The translations under genes and the position numbers were made by a program. 64,000 nucleotides of DNA from Ciceribacter lividus (GTDB lineage: Bacteria > Pseudomonadota > Alphaproteobacteria > Rhizobiales > Rhizobiaceae), in assembly GCF_003337715.1 (NCBI RefSeq), contig NZ_QPIX01000014.1, positions 1-64,000 on the forward strand, in the 5' to 3' direction. Under the pieces are notes generated by a model that searched no databases, was not told the DNA's origin, and saw nothing but the letters and a program-made list of their open reading frames with translations. Position 1 is the stretch's first letter. Each line of letters starts with the position of its first letter. This document shows positions 46,719 to 58,803 of the stretch, piece by piece.

Positions 46719-47071
46719 CGCCTTTCGGGGAGGCGCTGCGGAAGCTGCGTGAGAGAAAAGGTGTTTCGCAAAAGGCGATGGCGGCGGCTATCGGTGTATC
46801 GCCGGCCTATCTGTCGGCGCTTGAGCACGGCAAGCGCGGCAGGCCGAATTTCGACCTTCTCCAACGCATCGCCGGCTATTTCAATATCATCTGGGACGAG
46901 GCAGAGGAGCTCTTCTCGGTGGCGAGTATGTCCGATCCCCGCGTGGTGATCGACACCTCCGGTCTCCCTCCACAGTATACCGCTCTTGCGAACGCTCTCG
47001 CACACAGGATTCGCTTGCTGCCGCCGAACGTGATAAACGAGTTGAACAGCGTCCTACAAAAAGCCAAATGA
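46715..47071 (+). CDS. XRE family helix-turn-helix regulator
   Basis: This 118-residue DNA-binding protein has an N-terminal HTH (about 5-65) with LRKLRERKGVSQKAMAAAIG and VSPAYLSALEHGKRGRPNFD, the classic Cro/C1 type. A C-terminal tail (about 66-118) may mediate dimerisation. The start ATG overlaps the smr stop (ATGA 46715-46718); a longer upstream frame is not family-like. It closes a four-gene overlapping run and could regulate that unit or the gyrB gene 149 bases downstream. The target is not known. Confidence 0.88.
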   Translation: MTPFGEALRKLRERKGVSQKAMAAAIGVSPAYLSALEHGKRGRPNFDLLQRIAGYFNIIWDEAEELFSVASMSDPRVVIDTSGLPPQYTALANALAHRIRLLPPNVINELNSVLQKAK

Positions 47072-47220
47072 GCTGCTTAACCCCCGAGGCGACGCTCCTA
47101 TCCACGGGATTCGGGGTCCCTCGCGTTTGGAAGTTTCGCCAAACCACCTATAGTCGACGCGATTGTAGCCGCTGATTCGAAGGACCGCGGCTCCTTATGA
47201 CTGACTGGAAAGATCGTTAA
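47072..47220. promoter_or_regulatory. gyrB promoter region
   Basis: This 149-bp gap lies upstream of gyrB, whose ribosome binding site (GGAAAG) is weak. gyrB promoters are often supercoiling-sensitive, which cannot be judged by eye. No hairpin or operator was recognised. Confidence 0.4.
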
Positions 47221-50306
<3,086 letters not shown>

Positions 50307-50552
50307 GGAAGCTTCTCGTTCCGATCGTGTGGGAGGAAGAACGGCGAACCTGTGGTGCCGTTCGATAATCAACAGTCACTTGGCCATGCGCAAGCCATAA
50401 CGCGGATCACGTCGGCCATATTGCTGCCTCGCGGAGGTTGTCTTTTTTGCATAGCAACAAATTCGTTACTTGTTTCGTGAACTCTGGTAATTCTGACGGA
50501 TCAGCTGCTGACGCATCAGGCGTTCGGTGGCCATCGAAAGGCAAGAGCATCC
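50307..50552. promoter_or_regulatory. Divergent promoter gap, nitroreductase / phaZ
   Basis: This 246-bp gap lies between divergent starts and shows no gene. It likely carries both promoters; no operator was identified. Confidence 0.4.
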
Positions 50553-51833
50553 ATGTTCTATCAGCTCTATGAATTGAACCATGCGGCAATGGCCCCTTTC
50601 CGCGCCACGGCCGACGCAATGCGGCTTGCCTATAGAAACCCGCTTAATCCGCTGGCGCATACCGTTGTCGGGCGCACGTTCGCAGCCGGCTTCGAAGTCT
50701 TTGAGCGTGTGACGCGCCGCTACGGAAAACCGGAGTTCGGCTTGCCTTTCACGCAGATCGGCGGGCGACCGGTCGCCGTGAAAGAGCAGATCGTCTGGAA
50801 CAGACCGTTCTGCAACCTCATCCATTTCGATCGCCAGCTGCCGGCGGGGCAGCCGGGTGACCCCAAGATCCTCGTTGTTGCGCCGATGTCCGGCCACTAC
50901 GCGACGCTGCTGCGTGGTACGGTCGAGGCACTCCTTCCAGAAGCGGACGTCTTTATCACCGACTGGATCGACGCCCGGATGGTTCCGGTAACTGACGGAT
51001 CATTCGATCTGGACGACTACATCGATTACGTGATCGATATCCTGCATTATCTCGGGCCTGAGACCCACGTCGTGGCCGTCTGTCAGCCGTCGGTTCCGGT
51101 TCTTGCGGCCGTCGCCGTGATGGAGGCGAACGGCGACCCGCATGCGCCGGCTACTATGACCCTCATGGGTGGCCCCATCGATACGCGGATCAATCCCACC
51201 GGGGTCAATGAGCTGGCACAAAACAAGCCGCTCGAGTGGTTCAGGGACAATGTCATCATGAATGTTCCATGGCCTCAGCCCGGCTTCATGCGGGCGGTCT
51301 ATCCGGGATTCCTGCAGCTCTCCGGCTTCATGTCGATGAACCTCGACAGACACATGATCGCGCACAAGGAATTCTTCGTTAATATGGTCAAGAATGACGG
51401 AGACTCGGCCGAGAAGCACCGCGACTTCTACGACGAGTATCTGGCGGTCATGGATCTGACAGCTGAGTTCTACCTGCAGACCGTAGACACGGTGTTCATC
51501 CGGCATGCTTTGCCTAAGGGAGAGATGACTCATCGCGGTAAGCCGGTGGACACGACCGCGGTCCGTAACGTCGCCCTCCTGACCGTTGAAGGGGAGAACG
51601 ACGATATATCGGGCGTCGGTCAGACGCGAGCGGCCCAATCGCTTTGCCCCAATATTCCCGAGGCGAAGCGGATGCACTATCTTCAGCCGGACGTTGGCCA
51701 CTATGGTGTGTTCAACGGCTCCAGGTTCCGCAAGGAGATCGCGCCGCGGATTCTCGCCTTCGCGAGGAATCACGCGCAGGGAAAGAAGCGATCCGTCGTC
51801 AAGGAAGTGATCAGGGGCGGACGTTCGGTCTAG
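50553..51833 (+). CDS. phaZ: Intracellular polyhydroxyalkanoate depolymerase
   Basis: Hydrolyses stored poly-3-hydroxybutyrate granules inside the cell. The 426 residues match intracellular PhaZ (MFYQLYELNHAAMAPFRATA start). An alpha/beta-hydrolase-like core contains VCQPSVPVLAA, where Cys177 takes the place of the usual serine; in Ralstonia eutropha PhaZ1 the nucleophile is also a cysteine. The C-terminal HYLQPDVGHYGVFNG likely supplies the catalytic histidine. PHB turnover is important in rhizobial free-living and symbiotic life. A monocistronic unit is likely. Confidence 0.95.
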   Translation: MFYQLYELNHAAMAPFRATADAMRLAYRNPLNPLAHTVVGRTFAAGFEVFERVTRRYGKPEFGLPFTQIGGRPVAVKEQIVWNRPFCNLIHFDRQLPAGQPGDPKILVVAPMSGHYATLLRGTVEALLPEADVFITDWIDARMVPVTDGSFDLDDYIDYVIDILHYLGPETHVVAVCQPSVPVLAAVAVMEANGDPHAPATMTLMGGPIDTRINPTGVNELAQNKPLEWFRDNVIMNVPWPQPGFMRAVYPGFLQLSGFMSMNLDRHMIAHKEFFVNMVKNDGDSAEKHRDFYDEYLAVMDLTAEFYLQTVDTVFIRHALPKGEMTHRGKPVDTTAVRNVALLTVEGENDDISGVGQTRAAQSLCPNIPEAKRMHYLQPDVGHYGVFNGSRFRKEIAPRILAFARNHAQGKKRSVVKEVIRGGRSV

Positions 51834-51969
51834 TCGCGAATTGCGACAAGGGTTTCATACCCTTGGCGGGAGTCCGGGTCGTCTGACCTTGAAGCGGGTT
51901 CCAGTTCTTCCCACATCGTCTTCATTCGGGTGGCATAATGTTCCCGAATGAAAACGAGGATCATTGACG

Positions 51970-52395
51970 ATGAACCAGTCAGCATTGCTTCGTCCGGATT
52001 GGACGCCTGCAACCGTTGCACTCATGGTGCTCGGCTTCATAGTGTTCTGGCCATTGGGCTTGGCCATGCTCGCCTACATCCTGTTCGGCGAGCGCTTTCG
52101 AAGCTTCAAACGCGAAGCGAATACAGCGGCTGACGGCATATTCGACCGGTGCCGTCATGGGCGCTATCGCGGGCCGCAGTTCTCCACCGGTAATGTCGCT
52201 TTCGACGATTGGCGAAAAGCAGAGCTCGATCGGCTGGAGACTGAACGTCGTAAGCTCGATGAGATGCGAGAAGAATTCGATGCCTATCTGCGGGAGCTGA
52301 GGCGGGCAAAGGATCAGGAGGAGTTCAACCGTTTCATGAGGGATCATGAAGCGGCGAGGCGTTCCGGCGAGGGGCCTGTTCAACCTGCCACGTGA
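51970..52395 (+). CDS. DUF2852 domain-containing protein
   Basis: This 141-residue alphaproteobacterial family protein of unknown function has one membrane segment near the N-terminus (PATVALMVLGFIVFWPLGLA, with MLAYILFGERF just after) and a long charged coiled-coil-prone region (residues about 75-130, AELDRLETERRKLDEMREEF). It is expected to be an inner-membrane protein with a cytoplasmic helical domain. ATG 51970 has GAGG 11 bases upstream; a TTG two codons earlier has better spacing. A strong terminator follows. No function is proposed. Confidence 0.82.
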   Translation: MNQSALLRPDWTPATVALMVLGFIVFWPLGLAMLAYILFGERFRSFKREANTAADGIFDRCRHGRYRGPQFSTGNVAFDDWRKAELDRLETERRKLDEMREEFDAYLRELRRAKDQEEFNRFMRDHEAARRSGEGPVQPAT

Positions 52396-52420
52396 ACGTC
52401 TGCTGGATTACCGATCGGGG

Positions 52421-52446
52421 CCGGCATTCGCGAATGCCGGTTTTTT
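52421..52446 (+). terminator. Intrinsic terminator after the DUF2852 gene
   Basis: CCGGCATTCG (52421-52430) pairs with CGAATGCCGG (52431-52440), loop CGCG if the inner pairs open, and is followed by a run of six T (52441-52446). This is a textbook intrinsic terminator. Confidence 0.95.
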
Positions 52447-52482
52447 CGCGTCTGGGCAGCGAATCGGATAGAAGCAGGATCC

Positions 52483-53235
52483 ATGTATCAATTCCTGAAG
52501 AAATCGACGCGTGCGAAGCCGGTCCCGCAGCAGCGATTGCTGCAGGTCAACGGCCGGGAAATGCCGCTGACGATTCGGCAGAATCCGCGCGCGACAAGAA
52601 TCACCCTGCGGATCGAGCCAGGCGGGCGAGCGCTGAAGATGACGGTGCCGCGCGGCTTGCGTCATTGGGAAGTTGATGAGTTCCTCGAACGTCATCAGGG
52701 TTGGTTGATGACGCGCCTGGCGCGTTACGGCTCGGAAATGACGCTCCGACACGACGGCGAGATAGCCATTCGGGGTGTGCCCCACCGTATCGTACATACG
52801 GGTCTTCTGCGAGGTATTACGGAAACGGCCGTAGTCGACGGTCGCTCCGTTCTCAGGGTGAGCGGCATGGAGGAACATGTCGGCCGCCGGATCGCAGCCT
52901 TCCTCAAGAAGGAGGCGCGGCGGGACCTGGAGAAGCTCGTGGCTACGCATGCCGCCCGCGTCGGGCGGCCCGTCCGTTCGCTCACGATGAAGGATACGCG
53001 CAGCCGGTGGGGCTCGTGTTCGTGGGACGGCAATCTGAGCTTCTCCTGGCGCATCGTCATGGCTCCGCCGCAGGTGATCGATTATCTTGCGGCTCACGAG
53101 GTTGCCCACTTGCGGGAGATGAACCACAGTGCCGCCTTCTGGGCTCTGTGCGGTGAATTGTGCCCGGCGATGGACGAGGCGAAGGCTTGGCTGAAGCGGC
53201 ACGGCTCGCAGCTGCATGCCATCGACTTTGACTAG
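52483..53235 (+). CDS. YgjP-like / DUF45 metallopeptidase
   Basis: This 250-residue protein belongs to the DUF45/WLM-type zinc metallopeptidase-like family (YgjP). The zinc signature is HEVAH (205-209) with the third histidine at 215 (HLREMNH). It also has the typical DTRSRWGSCSWDGNLSFSWR stretch. Protease activity of the family is mostly predicted, not shown. It is transcribed toward trpF, with a 72-bp gap, and might be separately expressed. Confidence 0.87.
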   Translation: MYQFLKKSTRAKPVPQQRLLQVNGREMPLTIRQNPRATRITLRIEPGGRALKMTVPRGLRHWEVDEFLERHQGWLMTRLARYGSEMTLRHDGEIAIRGVPHRIVHTGLLRGITETAVVDGRSVLRVSGMEEHVGRRIAAFLKKEARRDLEKLVATHAARVGRPVRSLTMKDTRSRWGSCSWDGNLSFSWRIVMAPPQVIDYLAAHEVAHLREMNHSAAFWALCGELCPAMDEAKAWLKRHGSQLHAIDFD

Positions 53236-53307
53236 CGTGGGTAAAGCCGGGCGGCTATTGTCGCAATTTGGCTCGACTCTTTTGCATTTTCGTGCGACTT
53301 CGCTGCC

Positions 53308-53982
53308 ATGATGCCGGATATCAAGATCTGCGGATTGAAAACGTCGGAAGCGGTCGACCGCGCGGTTGAACGCGGGGCGACGTATATTGGCTTCATTTTC
53401 TTCGAAAAGAGCCCACGGAACATAGAGCCGGACATCGCGGGCACACTGGCGGATCGGGTCCGCGGGCGCGTCAAGATCGTCGCGGTGACCGTTGACGCAG
53501 ATACCGATGAGCTCGATGAAATCGTTGAGCAGCTGAAGCCCGATATCCTTCAGCTGCACGGCAACGAAAGCCCCGAACGCCTTCTCATGCTCAAGGCGCT
53601 TTATGGCCTGCCGATCATGAAGGCGTTTTCGATCCGGGAACCTGATGATCTGAAGAGGATCGAGCCGTATATCGGTATAGCCGATCGGTTTCTCTTCGAT
53701 GCGAAGGCACCGAACGGCTCGGAACTGCCCGGCGGAAATGGCGTTCCTTTCGACTGGCGAGTGCTGCGCACGCTTGACGGCAGCGTCGATTACATGCTTT
53801 CCGGCGGCCTCAACAAGGACAACGTTGCCGAGGCTCTGCGCGAGACAGGTGCCCGCGGCATTGATGTGTCTTCCGGCGTTGAATGCGCGCCCGGCGTGAA
53901 GGATACCGCCATGATCGATGAGTTTTTTGCGGCAGTGAAACGCGCCTCTGCGCTTGAGCCGGTTTCAGGGAGCACGAAGTGA
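53308..53982 (+). CDS. trpF: Phosphoribosylanthranilate isomerase
   Basis: Amadori rearrangement of N-(5-phosphoribosyl)anthranilate to CdRP in tryptophan synthesis. The 224-residue TIM barrel has the opening [17 protein letters not shown] (catalytic Cys), [15 protein letters not shown] and the phosphate-binding [13 protein letters not shown] / [16 protein letters not shown]. Starts at ATG 53308 (or a second ATG one codon on). Its end overlaps the GTG start of trpB by four bases (53979-53982), indicating a trpFBA operon with translational coupling. Confidence 0.95.
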   Translation: MMPDIKICGLKTSEAVDRAVERGATYIGFIFFEKSPRNIEPDIAGTLADRVRGRVKIVAVTVDADTDELDEIVEQLKPDILQLHGNESPERLLMLKALYGLPIMKAFSIREPDDLKRIEPYIGIADRFLFDAKAPNGSELPGGNGVPFDWRVLRTLDGSVDYMLSGGLNKDNVAEALRETGARGIDVSSGVECAPGVKDTAMIDEFFAAVKRASALEPVSGSTK

Positions 53983-55199
53983 ACCAGACAGTATCACCGA
54001 ATTCCTATCGTGAAGGTCCGGATGAGGACGGACGTTTCGGTATCTACGGCGGTCGCTTCGTGGCCGAAACCCTGATGCCGCTGATCCTCGATCTGCAGGC
54101 AGAGTGGGAAAAGGCTAAGGACGATCCGGAATTTCAGGCCGAGCTCGCCGGGCTTGGCACCCACTACATCGGACGGCCGAGCCCGCTTTATTTCGCGGAA
54201 CGCCTGACCGAGCACCTCGGCGGTGCCAGGATCTACTTCAAGCGCGAGGAACTCAACCACACCGGCTCGCACAAGATCAACAACTGCATTGGCCAGATTC
54301 TCCTTGCCAAACGCATGGGCAAGAAACGAATCATCGCCGAAACCGGCGCCGGCCAACATGGCGTCGCCTCGGCTACCGTCGCCGCGCGGTTCGGCTTCCC
54401 TTGCGTAGTGTACATGGGCGCGACCGACGTTGAACGTCAGGCGCCGAATGTCTTCCGCATGAAGCTGCTCGGTGCCGAGGTAAAGCCGGTGACATCGGGG
54501 CACGGCACTCTCAAGGATGCCATGAATGAGGCGCTGAGGGATTGGGTCACGAACGTTGACGACACTTACTATCTGATCGGCACGGCGGCTGGTCCGCACC
54601 CCTATCCGGAAATGGTTCGGGACTTCCAGTCTGTGATCGGCAAGGAGGCGCGCGAGCAGATATTGGAAGCGGAGGGCAAGCTTCCCGATCTCGTCATCGC
54701 GGCCGTTGGCGGCGGCTCGAATGCGATCGGCATCTTCCATCCGTTCCTGGATGATCCTGACGTCAAGATCGTCGGGGTCGAGGCGGGTGGTAAGGGGCTT
54801 TCCGGTGACGAACATTGTGCGTCGATCACCGCGGGTTCCCCGGGTGTCCTGCACGGAAATCGCACCTATCTTCTGCAGGATGCAGACGGCCAGATCAAGG
54901 AAGGGCACTCCATTTCCGCAGGTCTCGACTATCCGGGCATCGGGCCGGAACACGCTTGGCTCAACGACACCGGCCGCGCCGAGTATGTTCCGATCATGGA
55001 TGGAGAAGCACTCGAAGCCTTCCAGCTGCTGACGAAGCTAGAGGGGATCATTCCGGCTCTCGAACCGTCCCACGCAGTTGCCGAGGTCATCAAGCGGGCG
55101 CCGAAGATGCGCAAGGATCAGGTGATCCTGCTCAATCTCTCCGGTCGCGGTGACAAAGATATCTTCACCGTCGGCAAGATTCTCGGCATGGAGCTCTGA
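53979..55199 (+). CDS. trpB: Tryptophan synthase beta chain
   Basis: PLP enzyme that condenses indole with serine to give tryptophan. The 406 residues include PLP lysine in [12 protein letters not shown] (Lys99), the glycine loop GGGSNAIG, and the [16 protein letters not shown] active-site stretch. It begins at GTG 53979 overlapping the trpF stop; no other in-frame start preserves the N-terminal family sequence. It is two bases from trpA, and the alpha-beta enzyme channels indole between subunits. Confidence 0.97.
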   Translation: MNQTVSPNSYREGPDEDGRFGIYGGRFVAETLMPLILDLQAEWEKAKDDPEFQAELAGLGTHYIGRPSPLYFAERLTEHLGGARIYFKREELNHTGSHKINNCIGQILLAKRMGKKRIIAETGAGQHGVASATVAARFGFPCVVYMGATDVERQAPNVFRMKLLGAEVKPVTSGHGTLKDAMNEALRDWVTNVDDTYYLIGTAAGPHPYPEMVRDFQSVIGKEAREQILEAEGKLPDLVIAAVGGGSNAIGIFHPFLDDPDVKIVGVEAGGKGLSGDEHCASITAGSPGVLHGNRTYLLQDADGQIKEGHSISAGLDYPGIGPEHAWLNDTGRAEYVPIMDGEALEAFQLLTKLEGIIPALEPSHAVAEVIKRAPKMRKDQVILLNLSGRGDKDIFTVGKILGMEL

Positions 55200-55200
55200 A

Positions 55201-56040
55201 ATGACTGCACGCATGGAAAAGAAGTTTGCCGAGCTGAAGGCGGAAGGCCGGCCGGCGCTGATTACCTACTTCATGGGCGGGGATCCCGACTTCGAAACGT
55301 CGCTCGCCATCATGAAGGCTTTGCCCGAGGCCGGTGCCGACGTGATTGAGCTCGGCATGCCGTTCTCTGATCCGATGGCGGACGGTCCGGCGATCCAGAT
55401 GGCAGGCCAGCGGGCACTGAAATCCGGACAGACGTTGAAAAAGACGCTTCAACTGGCTAGCGAATTCCGGAAGGGAAATCAGCACACGCCGATCGTCATG
55501 ATGGGTTACTACAACCCGATCTATGTTTTCGGCGTAGAGAAGTTCCTGGACGCGGCGATCGAAGCAGGAATCGACGGCCTGATTGTCGTTGATCTGCCGC
55601 CGGAAATGGATGATGAGCTTTGCATCCCGGCGCGCAGGAGAGACATCAACTTCATCCGACTGGCGACGCCGACGACGGACGATCGACGTCTTCCGACGGT
55701 GCTGAAGAACACGTCGGGCTTCGTCTACTACGTTTCGATGACGGGGATCACCGGCTCCGCTCTGCCAGACCCGTCCAAGGTGGCTGCGGCCGTCAATCGC
55801 ATCAAGGCGCACACCGATCTGCCGATTTGTGTCGGCTTCGGGGTCAAGACGGCCGAGCACGCCCGCCTGATCGGCGCCAATGCCGACGGGGTCGTCGTCG
55901 GCACAGCGATCGTGAACCAGGTTGCGCTAAGCCTCAACAAGGACGGAACGGCGAGTGCGGATACGGTGCAGGCCGTCGCGACCCTGGTGCAGGGACTTGC
56001 GACTGGCGTCCGTGCCGCACGGCTTGCCGCAGCAGAATAG
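55201..56040 (+). CDS. trpA: Tryptophan synthase alpha chain
   Basis: Cleaves indole-3-glycerol phosphate to indole for the beta subunit. The 279 residues form a TIM barrel with catalytic Glu in [17 protein letters not shown], the [12 protein letters not shown] loop (catalytic Asp), and the phosphate site [20 protein letters not shown]. The start is ATG 55201, one base after the trpB stop; an upstream in-frame ATG inside trpB is not used. accD follows after 38 bases, a linkage common in rhizobia. Confidence 0.97.
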   Translation: MTARMEKKFAELKAEGRPALITYFMGGDPDFETSLAIMKALPEAGADVIELGMPFSDPMADGPAIQMAGQRALKSGQTLKKTLQLASEFRKGNQHTPIVMMGYYNPIYVFGVEKFLDAAIEAGIDGLIVVDLPPEMDDELCIPARRRDINFIRLATPTTDDRRLPTVLKNTSGFVYYVSMTGITGSALPDPSKVAAAVNRIKAHTDLPICVGFGVKTAEHARLIGANADGVVVGTAIVNQVALSLNKDGTASADTVQAVATLVQGLATGVRAARLAAAE

Positions 56041-56078
56041 CACCCCATATCGGTGACATCAGTCAGGAGTTTAGTGAC

Positions 56079-56939
56079 GTGAACTGGATTACCAATTACG
56101 TGCGGCCGCGCATCAATTCCATGCTTGGCCGCCGTGAGGTTCCGGAAAACCTCTGGATCAAATGCCCTGAAACCGGCGAGATGGTCTTTCACAAGGACCT
56201 CGAAGAGAACAAGTGGGTGATCCCGTCCTCGGGCTATCACATGAAGATGCCGGCGAAAGCCCGACTTCTGGATCTCTTTGACAACGGAGCCTATGAGGCC
56301 CTGCCGCAGCCGAAGGTCGCGCAGGATCCGCTGAAGTTTCGCGACTCCAAGAAATACACTGATCGCCTGAAGGACAGCCGCCTGAAGACTGAGCAGGAAG
56401 ACACGATCCTGGCTGGCCTCGGGACGGTCGAAGGGGTGAAGCTCGTCGCCGTTGTCCACGAATTCAATTTCATGGGCGGTTCGCTTGGTATCGCCGCCGG
56501 CGAAGCCATCGTAAAGGCGTTCGAGCGGGCCATCGCCGAGAAGTGCCCGCTCGTCATGTTCCCGGCCTCGGGCGGGGCGCGAATGCAGGAGGGTATTCTC
56601 TCGCTCATGCAGTTGCCGCGAACGACGGTTGCGGTCGAGATGCTGAAGGAAGCCGGGCTTCCCTATATCGTCGTTCTGACCAACCCCACGACCGGTGGCG
56701 TGACTGCGTCCTACGCGATGCTGGGCGACCTTCACATAGCCGAGCCGGGCGCCGAGATCTGCTTTGCCGGCAAGCGTGTGATCGAGCAGACGATTCGCGA
56801 GAAGCTGCCGGAAGGCTTCCAGACCTCGGAGTACCTGCTCGAGCACGGCATGGTGGACATGGTCGCCAAGAGGCACGACATCCCGACCCTTCTCGCCCGG
56901 CTGCTCCGTATGATGATGAGGCAGCCGGCGGCCGCCTGA
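56079..56939 (+). CDS. accD: Acetyl-CoA carboxylase carboxyltransferase beta subunit
   Basis: Half of the carboxyltransferase that makes malonyl-CoA for fatty acid synthesis. The 286 residues carry the CoA-binding crotonase-like core ([51 protein letters not shown]). It starts at GTG 56079 with AGGAG nine bases upstream. The N-terminal zinc ribbon that normally has four cysteines is degenerate: only Cys29 remains, with Thr32, Ile48 and Ser51 in the other three positions. The core sequence is otherwise intact, so the enzyme is probably active. Confidence 0.94.
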   Translation: MNWITNYVRPRINSMLGRREVPENLWIKCPETGEMVFHKDLEENKWVIPSSGYHMKMPAKARLLDLFDNGAYEALPQPKVAQDPLKFRDSKKYTDRLKDSRLKTEQEDTILAGLGTVEGVKLVAVVHEFNFMGGSLGIAAGEAIVKAFERAIAEKCPLVMFPASGGARMQEGILSLMQLPRTTVAVEMLKEAGLPYIVVLTNPTTGGVTASYAMLGDLHIAEPGAEICFAGKRVIEQTIREKLPEGFQTSEYLLEHGMVDMVAKRHDIPTLLARLLRMMMRQPAAA

Positions 56940-57013
56940 CGCTCTGCCTTGGAGAGGAAGAAGCGCAGCTCACCCCGAACTCCCTCCGGCAAATCCGGAG
57001 CGCGGAATCCGTC

Positions 57014-58357
57014 ATGAACATGCCTGTATTCAGTGAGGCGGAGCACGAGATCGACAAGCTCATGGGACTGCATCCCAAGGGCTTCGATCTTTCTCTCAGC
57101 CGCATCCGCCGTCTGCTCGAAGCGCTCGGTAACCCGCACTTGCGGATGCCGCCGGTGATCCATGTTGCCGGCACCAACGGCAAGGGCTCGGTCACGGCTT
57201 TCTGCCGTGCGATCCTCGAGGCCGGCGGGCTTGGCGTCCACGTCCACACCTCGCCGCACCTCGTCCGTTGGCACGAACGCTATCGTCTTGGCCGAAAGGG
57301 TGGGCGGGGAGAGCTGGTGGATGACGTCGTCTTTGCGGATGCGCTTCGGCGAGTTGCACAAGCCAATGACGGGCAGGCGATCACTGTTTTTGAGATTCTG
57401 ACGGCCGTCACTTTCATCCTGTTTTCAGAGTACCCTGCCGACGTTGCCATCATCGAGGTGGGCCTTGGCGGACGCTTCGATGCGACCAATGTCATCGAGC
57501 ACCCGGCCGTATCGGTGGTCATGCCGATTTCACTCGATCACCAATCCTATCTCGGTGATCACGTCGAACTGATCGCGGCGGAGAAGGCAGGTATCATGAA
57601 GCGTGGTTGCCCGGTCGTGATCGGGCATCAGGAACACGAGGAAGCGCGCGATGTTCTCATCGCGACGGCGGAACGACTCGGCTGCCCCATGTCGGTCTTC
57701 GGGCAGGATTTCCTCGCCTATGAGGAGCAGGGCCGCCTGATCTACCAGGACGAATTCGGTCTTTCCGATCTTCCGCTGCCGCGGCTGCCCGGTCGCCATC
57801 AATACGCCAATGCGGCGGCGGCCATCCGCGCGGTGAAGGCCGCCGGCTTCGATGTAACTGAGGCCATGGCCGAAAAGGCGATGACATCGGTCGAATGGCC
57901 CGGCCGTCTGCAGCGGCTTGTCGCCGGCGCGCTGATGCCGCATACCCCGGACGGGGCGGAGATATGGATCGATGGAGGCCATAATCCCGGCGCAGGCGAA
58001 GTCATCGCAGAGGCGATGGCGGGTTTCGAGGAGAGGCAGCCGCGCCCGCTCTACCTGATCACGGGAATGATCAATACCAAGGATCCCGTTGGCTACTTCC
58101 ACGCCTTCGCCGGGCTTGCCCAAGAGGTTTTCACGGTGCCGATCAGAGGAACCGATGCCGCGCTGGATCCCGTCGCTTTGGCGCAAGCCGCATCGGATGC
58201 CGGCTTGCAGGCGTCGCCCATGTCGTCGGTGGCGGAGTCTCTGGAGGCTATTCGGAATCGCCTGGCAGCAGGCGAGGCTGCACCACGAATCCTGATTGGT
58301 GGCTCGCTTTACCTTGTCGGCAACGTACTTGCGGACAACGGGACACCACCCAAGTGA
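57014..58357 (+). CDS. folC: Bifunctional folylpolyglutamate / dihydrofolate synthase
   Basis: Adds glutamate to dihydropteroate and extends folate polyglutamates. The 447-residue Mur-ligase-fold enzyme has the ATP loop HVAGTNGKGSVTAF, the folate-binding HTSPHLVRWHERYRL region, EVGLGGRFDATNVI, and the C-terminal IDGGHNPGAGEVIAEAM. The start is ATG 57014, 75 bases after accD; a much longer upstream frame overlapping accD is coincidental. A terminator follows the stop. Confidence 0.95.
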   Translation: MNMPVFSEAEHEIDKLMGLHPKGFDLSLSRIRRLLEALGNPHLRMPPVIHVAGTNGKGSVTAFCRAILEAGGLGVHVHTSPHLVRWHERYRLGRKGGRGELVDDVVFADALRRVAQANDGQAITVFEILTAVTFILFSEYPADVAIIEVGLGGRFDATNVIEHPAVSVVMPISLDHQSYLGDHVELIAAEKAGIMKRGCPVVIGHQEHEEARDVLIATAERLGCPMSVFGQDFLAYEEQGRLIYQDEFGLSDLPLPRLPGRHQYANAAAAIRAVKAAGFDVTEAMAEKAMTSVEWPGRLQRLVAGALMPHTPDGAEIWIDGGHNPGAGEVIAEAMAGFEERQPRPLYLITGMINTKDPVGYFHAFAGLAQEVFTVPIRGTDAALDPVALAQAASDAGLQASPMSSVAESLEAIRNRLAAGEAAPRILIGGSLYLVGNVLADNGTPPK

Positions 58358-58385
58358 ATGAAGCCCGGCCAAGGCCGGGCTTCAT
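58358..58385. terminator. Bidirectional intrinsic terminator, folC / trxA
   Basis: A 13-bp perfect stem (ATGAAGCCCGGCC 58358-58370, GGCCGGGCTTCAT 58373-58385) has a very short loop. It is followed by ATATATTTC and sits between the convergent folC and trxA genes. Confidence 0.9.
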
Positions 58386-58410
58386 ATATTTCGAGCTGAT
58401 CCGGACGAAA

Positions 58411-58731
58411 TCAGGCGGCGCTGGAGATCCAGCTCGCCAGCGCGGTCTTGGGCGAGGCGCCGACCTTGATATCTGCTACCTCACCGCCCTTGAAGATGGC
58501 CAGGGTCGGAATAGAGCGGACGCCGAACTTGGCGGCAAGCTCCGGATTTTCGTCGATGTTGATCTTGGCAACCTTAACCTTGCCCGCCATCTCGTTCGAG
58601 ATCTCTTCCAGGCTCGGTGCAATCATTTTGCATGGACCGCACCACTCAGCCCAGAAGTCGACGACCACTGGCTGAGCGGACTCGAGGACTTCCGTCTGGA
58701 AGTTGGAATTGTCGACTTTTACCGTGGCCAT
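58411..58731 (-). CDS. trxA: Thioredoxin
   Basis: Small cytoplasmic disulfide reductase. The 106 residues have the active site WCGPC (Cys31, Cys34), the [11 protein letters not shown] cis-proline region and typical length. ATG 58731 is preceded by AAGGAG. It lies 72 bases downstream of addA on the same strand, so may be partly co-transcribed, and shares the terminator with folC. Confidence 0.96.
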   Translation of the reverse strand: MATVKVDNSNFQTEVLESAQPVVVDFWAEWCGPCKMIAPSLEEISNEMAGKVKVAKINIDENPELAAKFGVRSIPTLAIFKGGEVADIKVGASPKTALASWISSAA

Positions 58732-58803
58732 AAGCTGCTCCTTTTCCGGTCGTATCGGAGGGTTATCTGAGGCCCTCGCGATTGGTTTTCAAGATATGAT
58801 ATT

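Noticed and set aside
50553-51833. Cysteine in place of serine in the PhaZ lipase box as a broken active site
   Set aside because: Intracellular PHB depolymerases of this family use a cysteine nucleophile, so this is normal.
51847-51865. Hairpin CAAGGGT/ACCCTTG after phaZ as a terminator
   Set aside because: Only 7 bp, moderate GC and no T run; not supportable as an intrinsic terminator.
52384-52399. CACGTGAA at the end of the DUF2852 gene as parS
   Set aside because: Left half does not match; only a half-site remains.
55620-56078. Upstream extension of accD through trpA
   Set aside because: Open by chance in another frame of trpA; the GTG at 56079 has a good ribosome binding site and the family start. 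The similar long extension of folC back to 56543 was rejected for the same reason.
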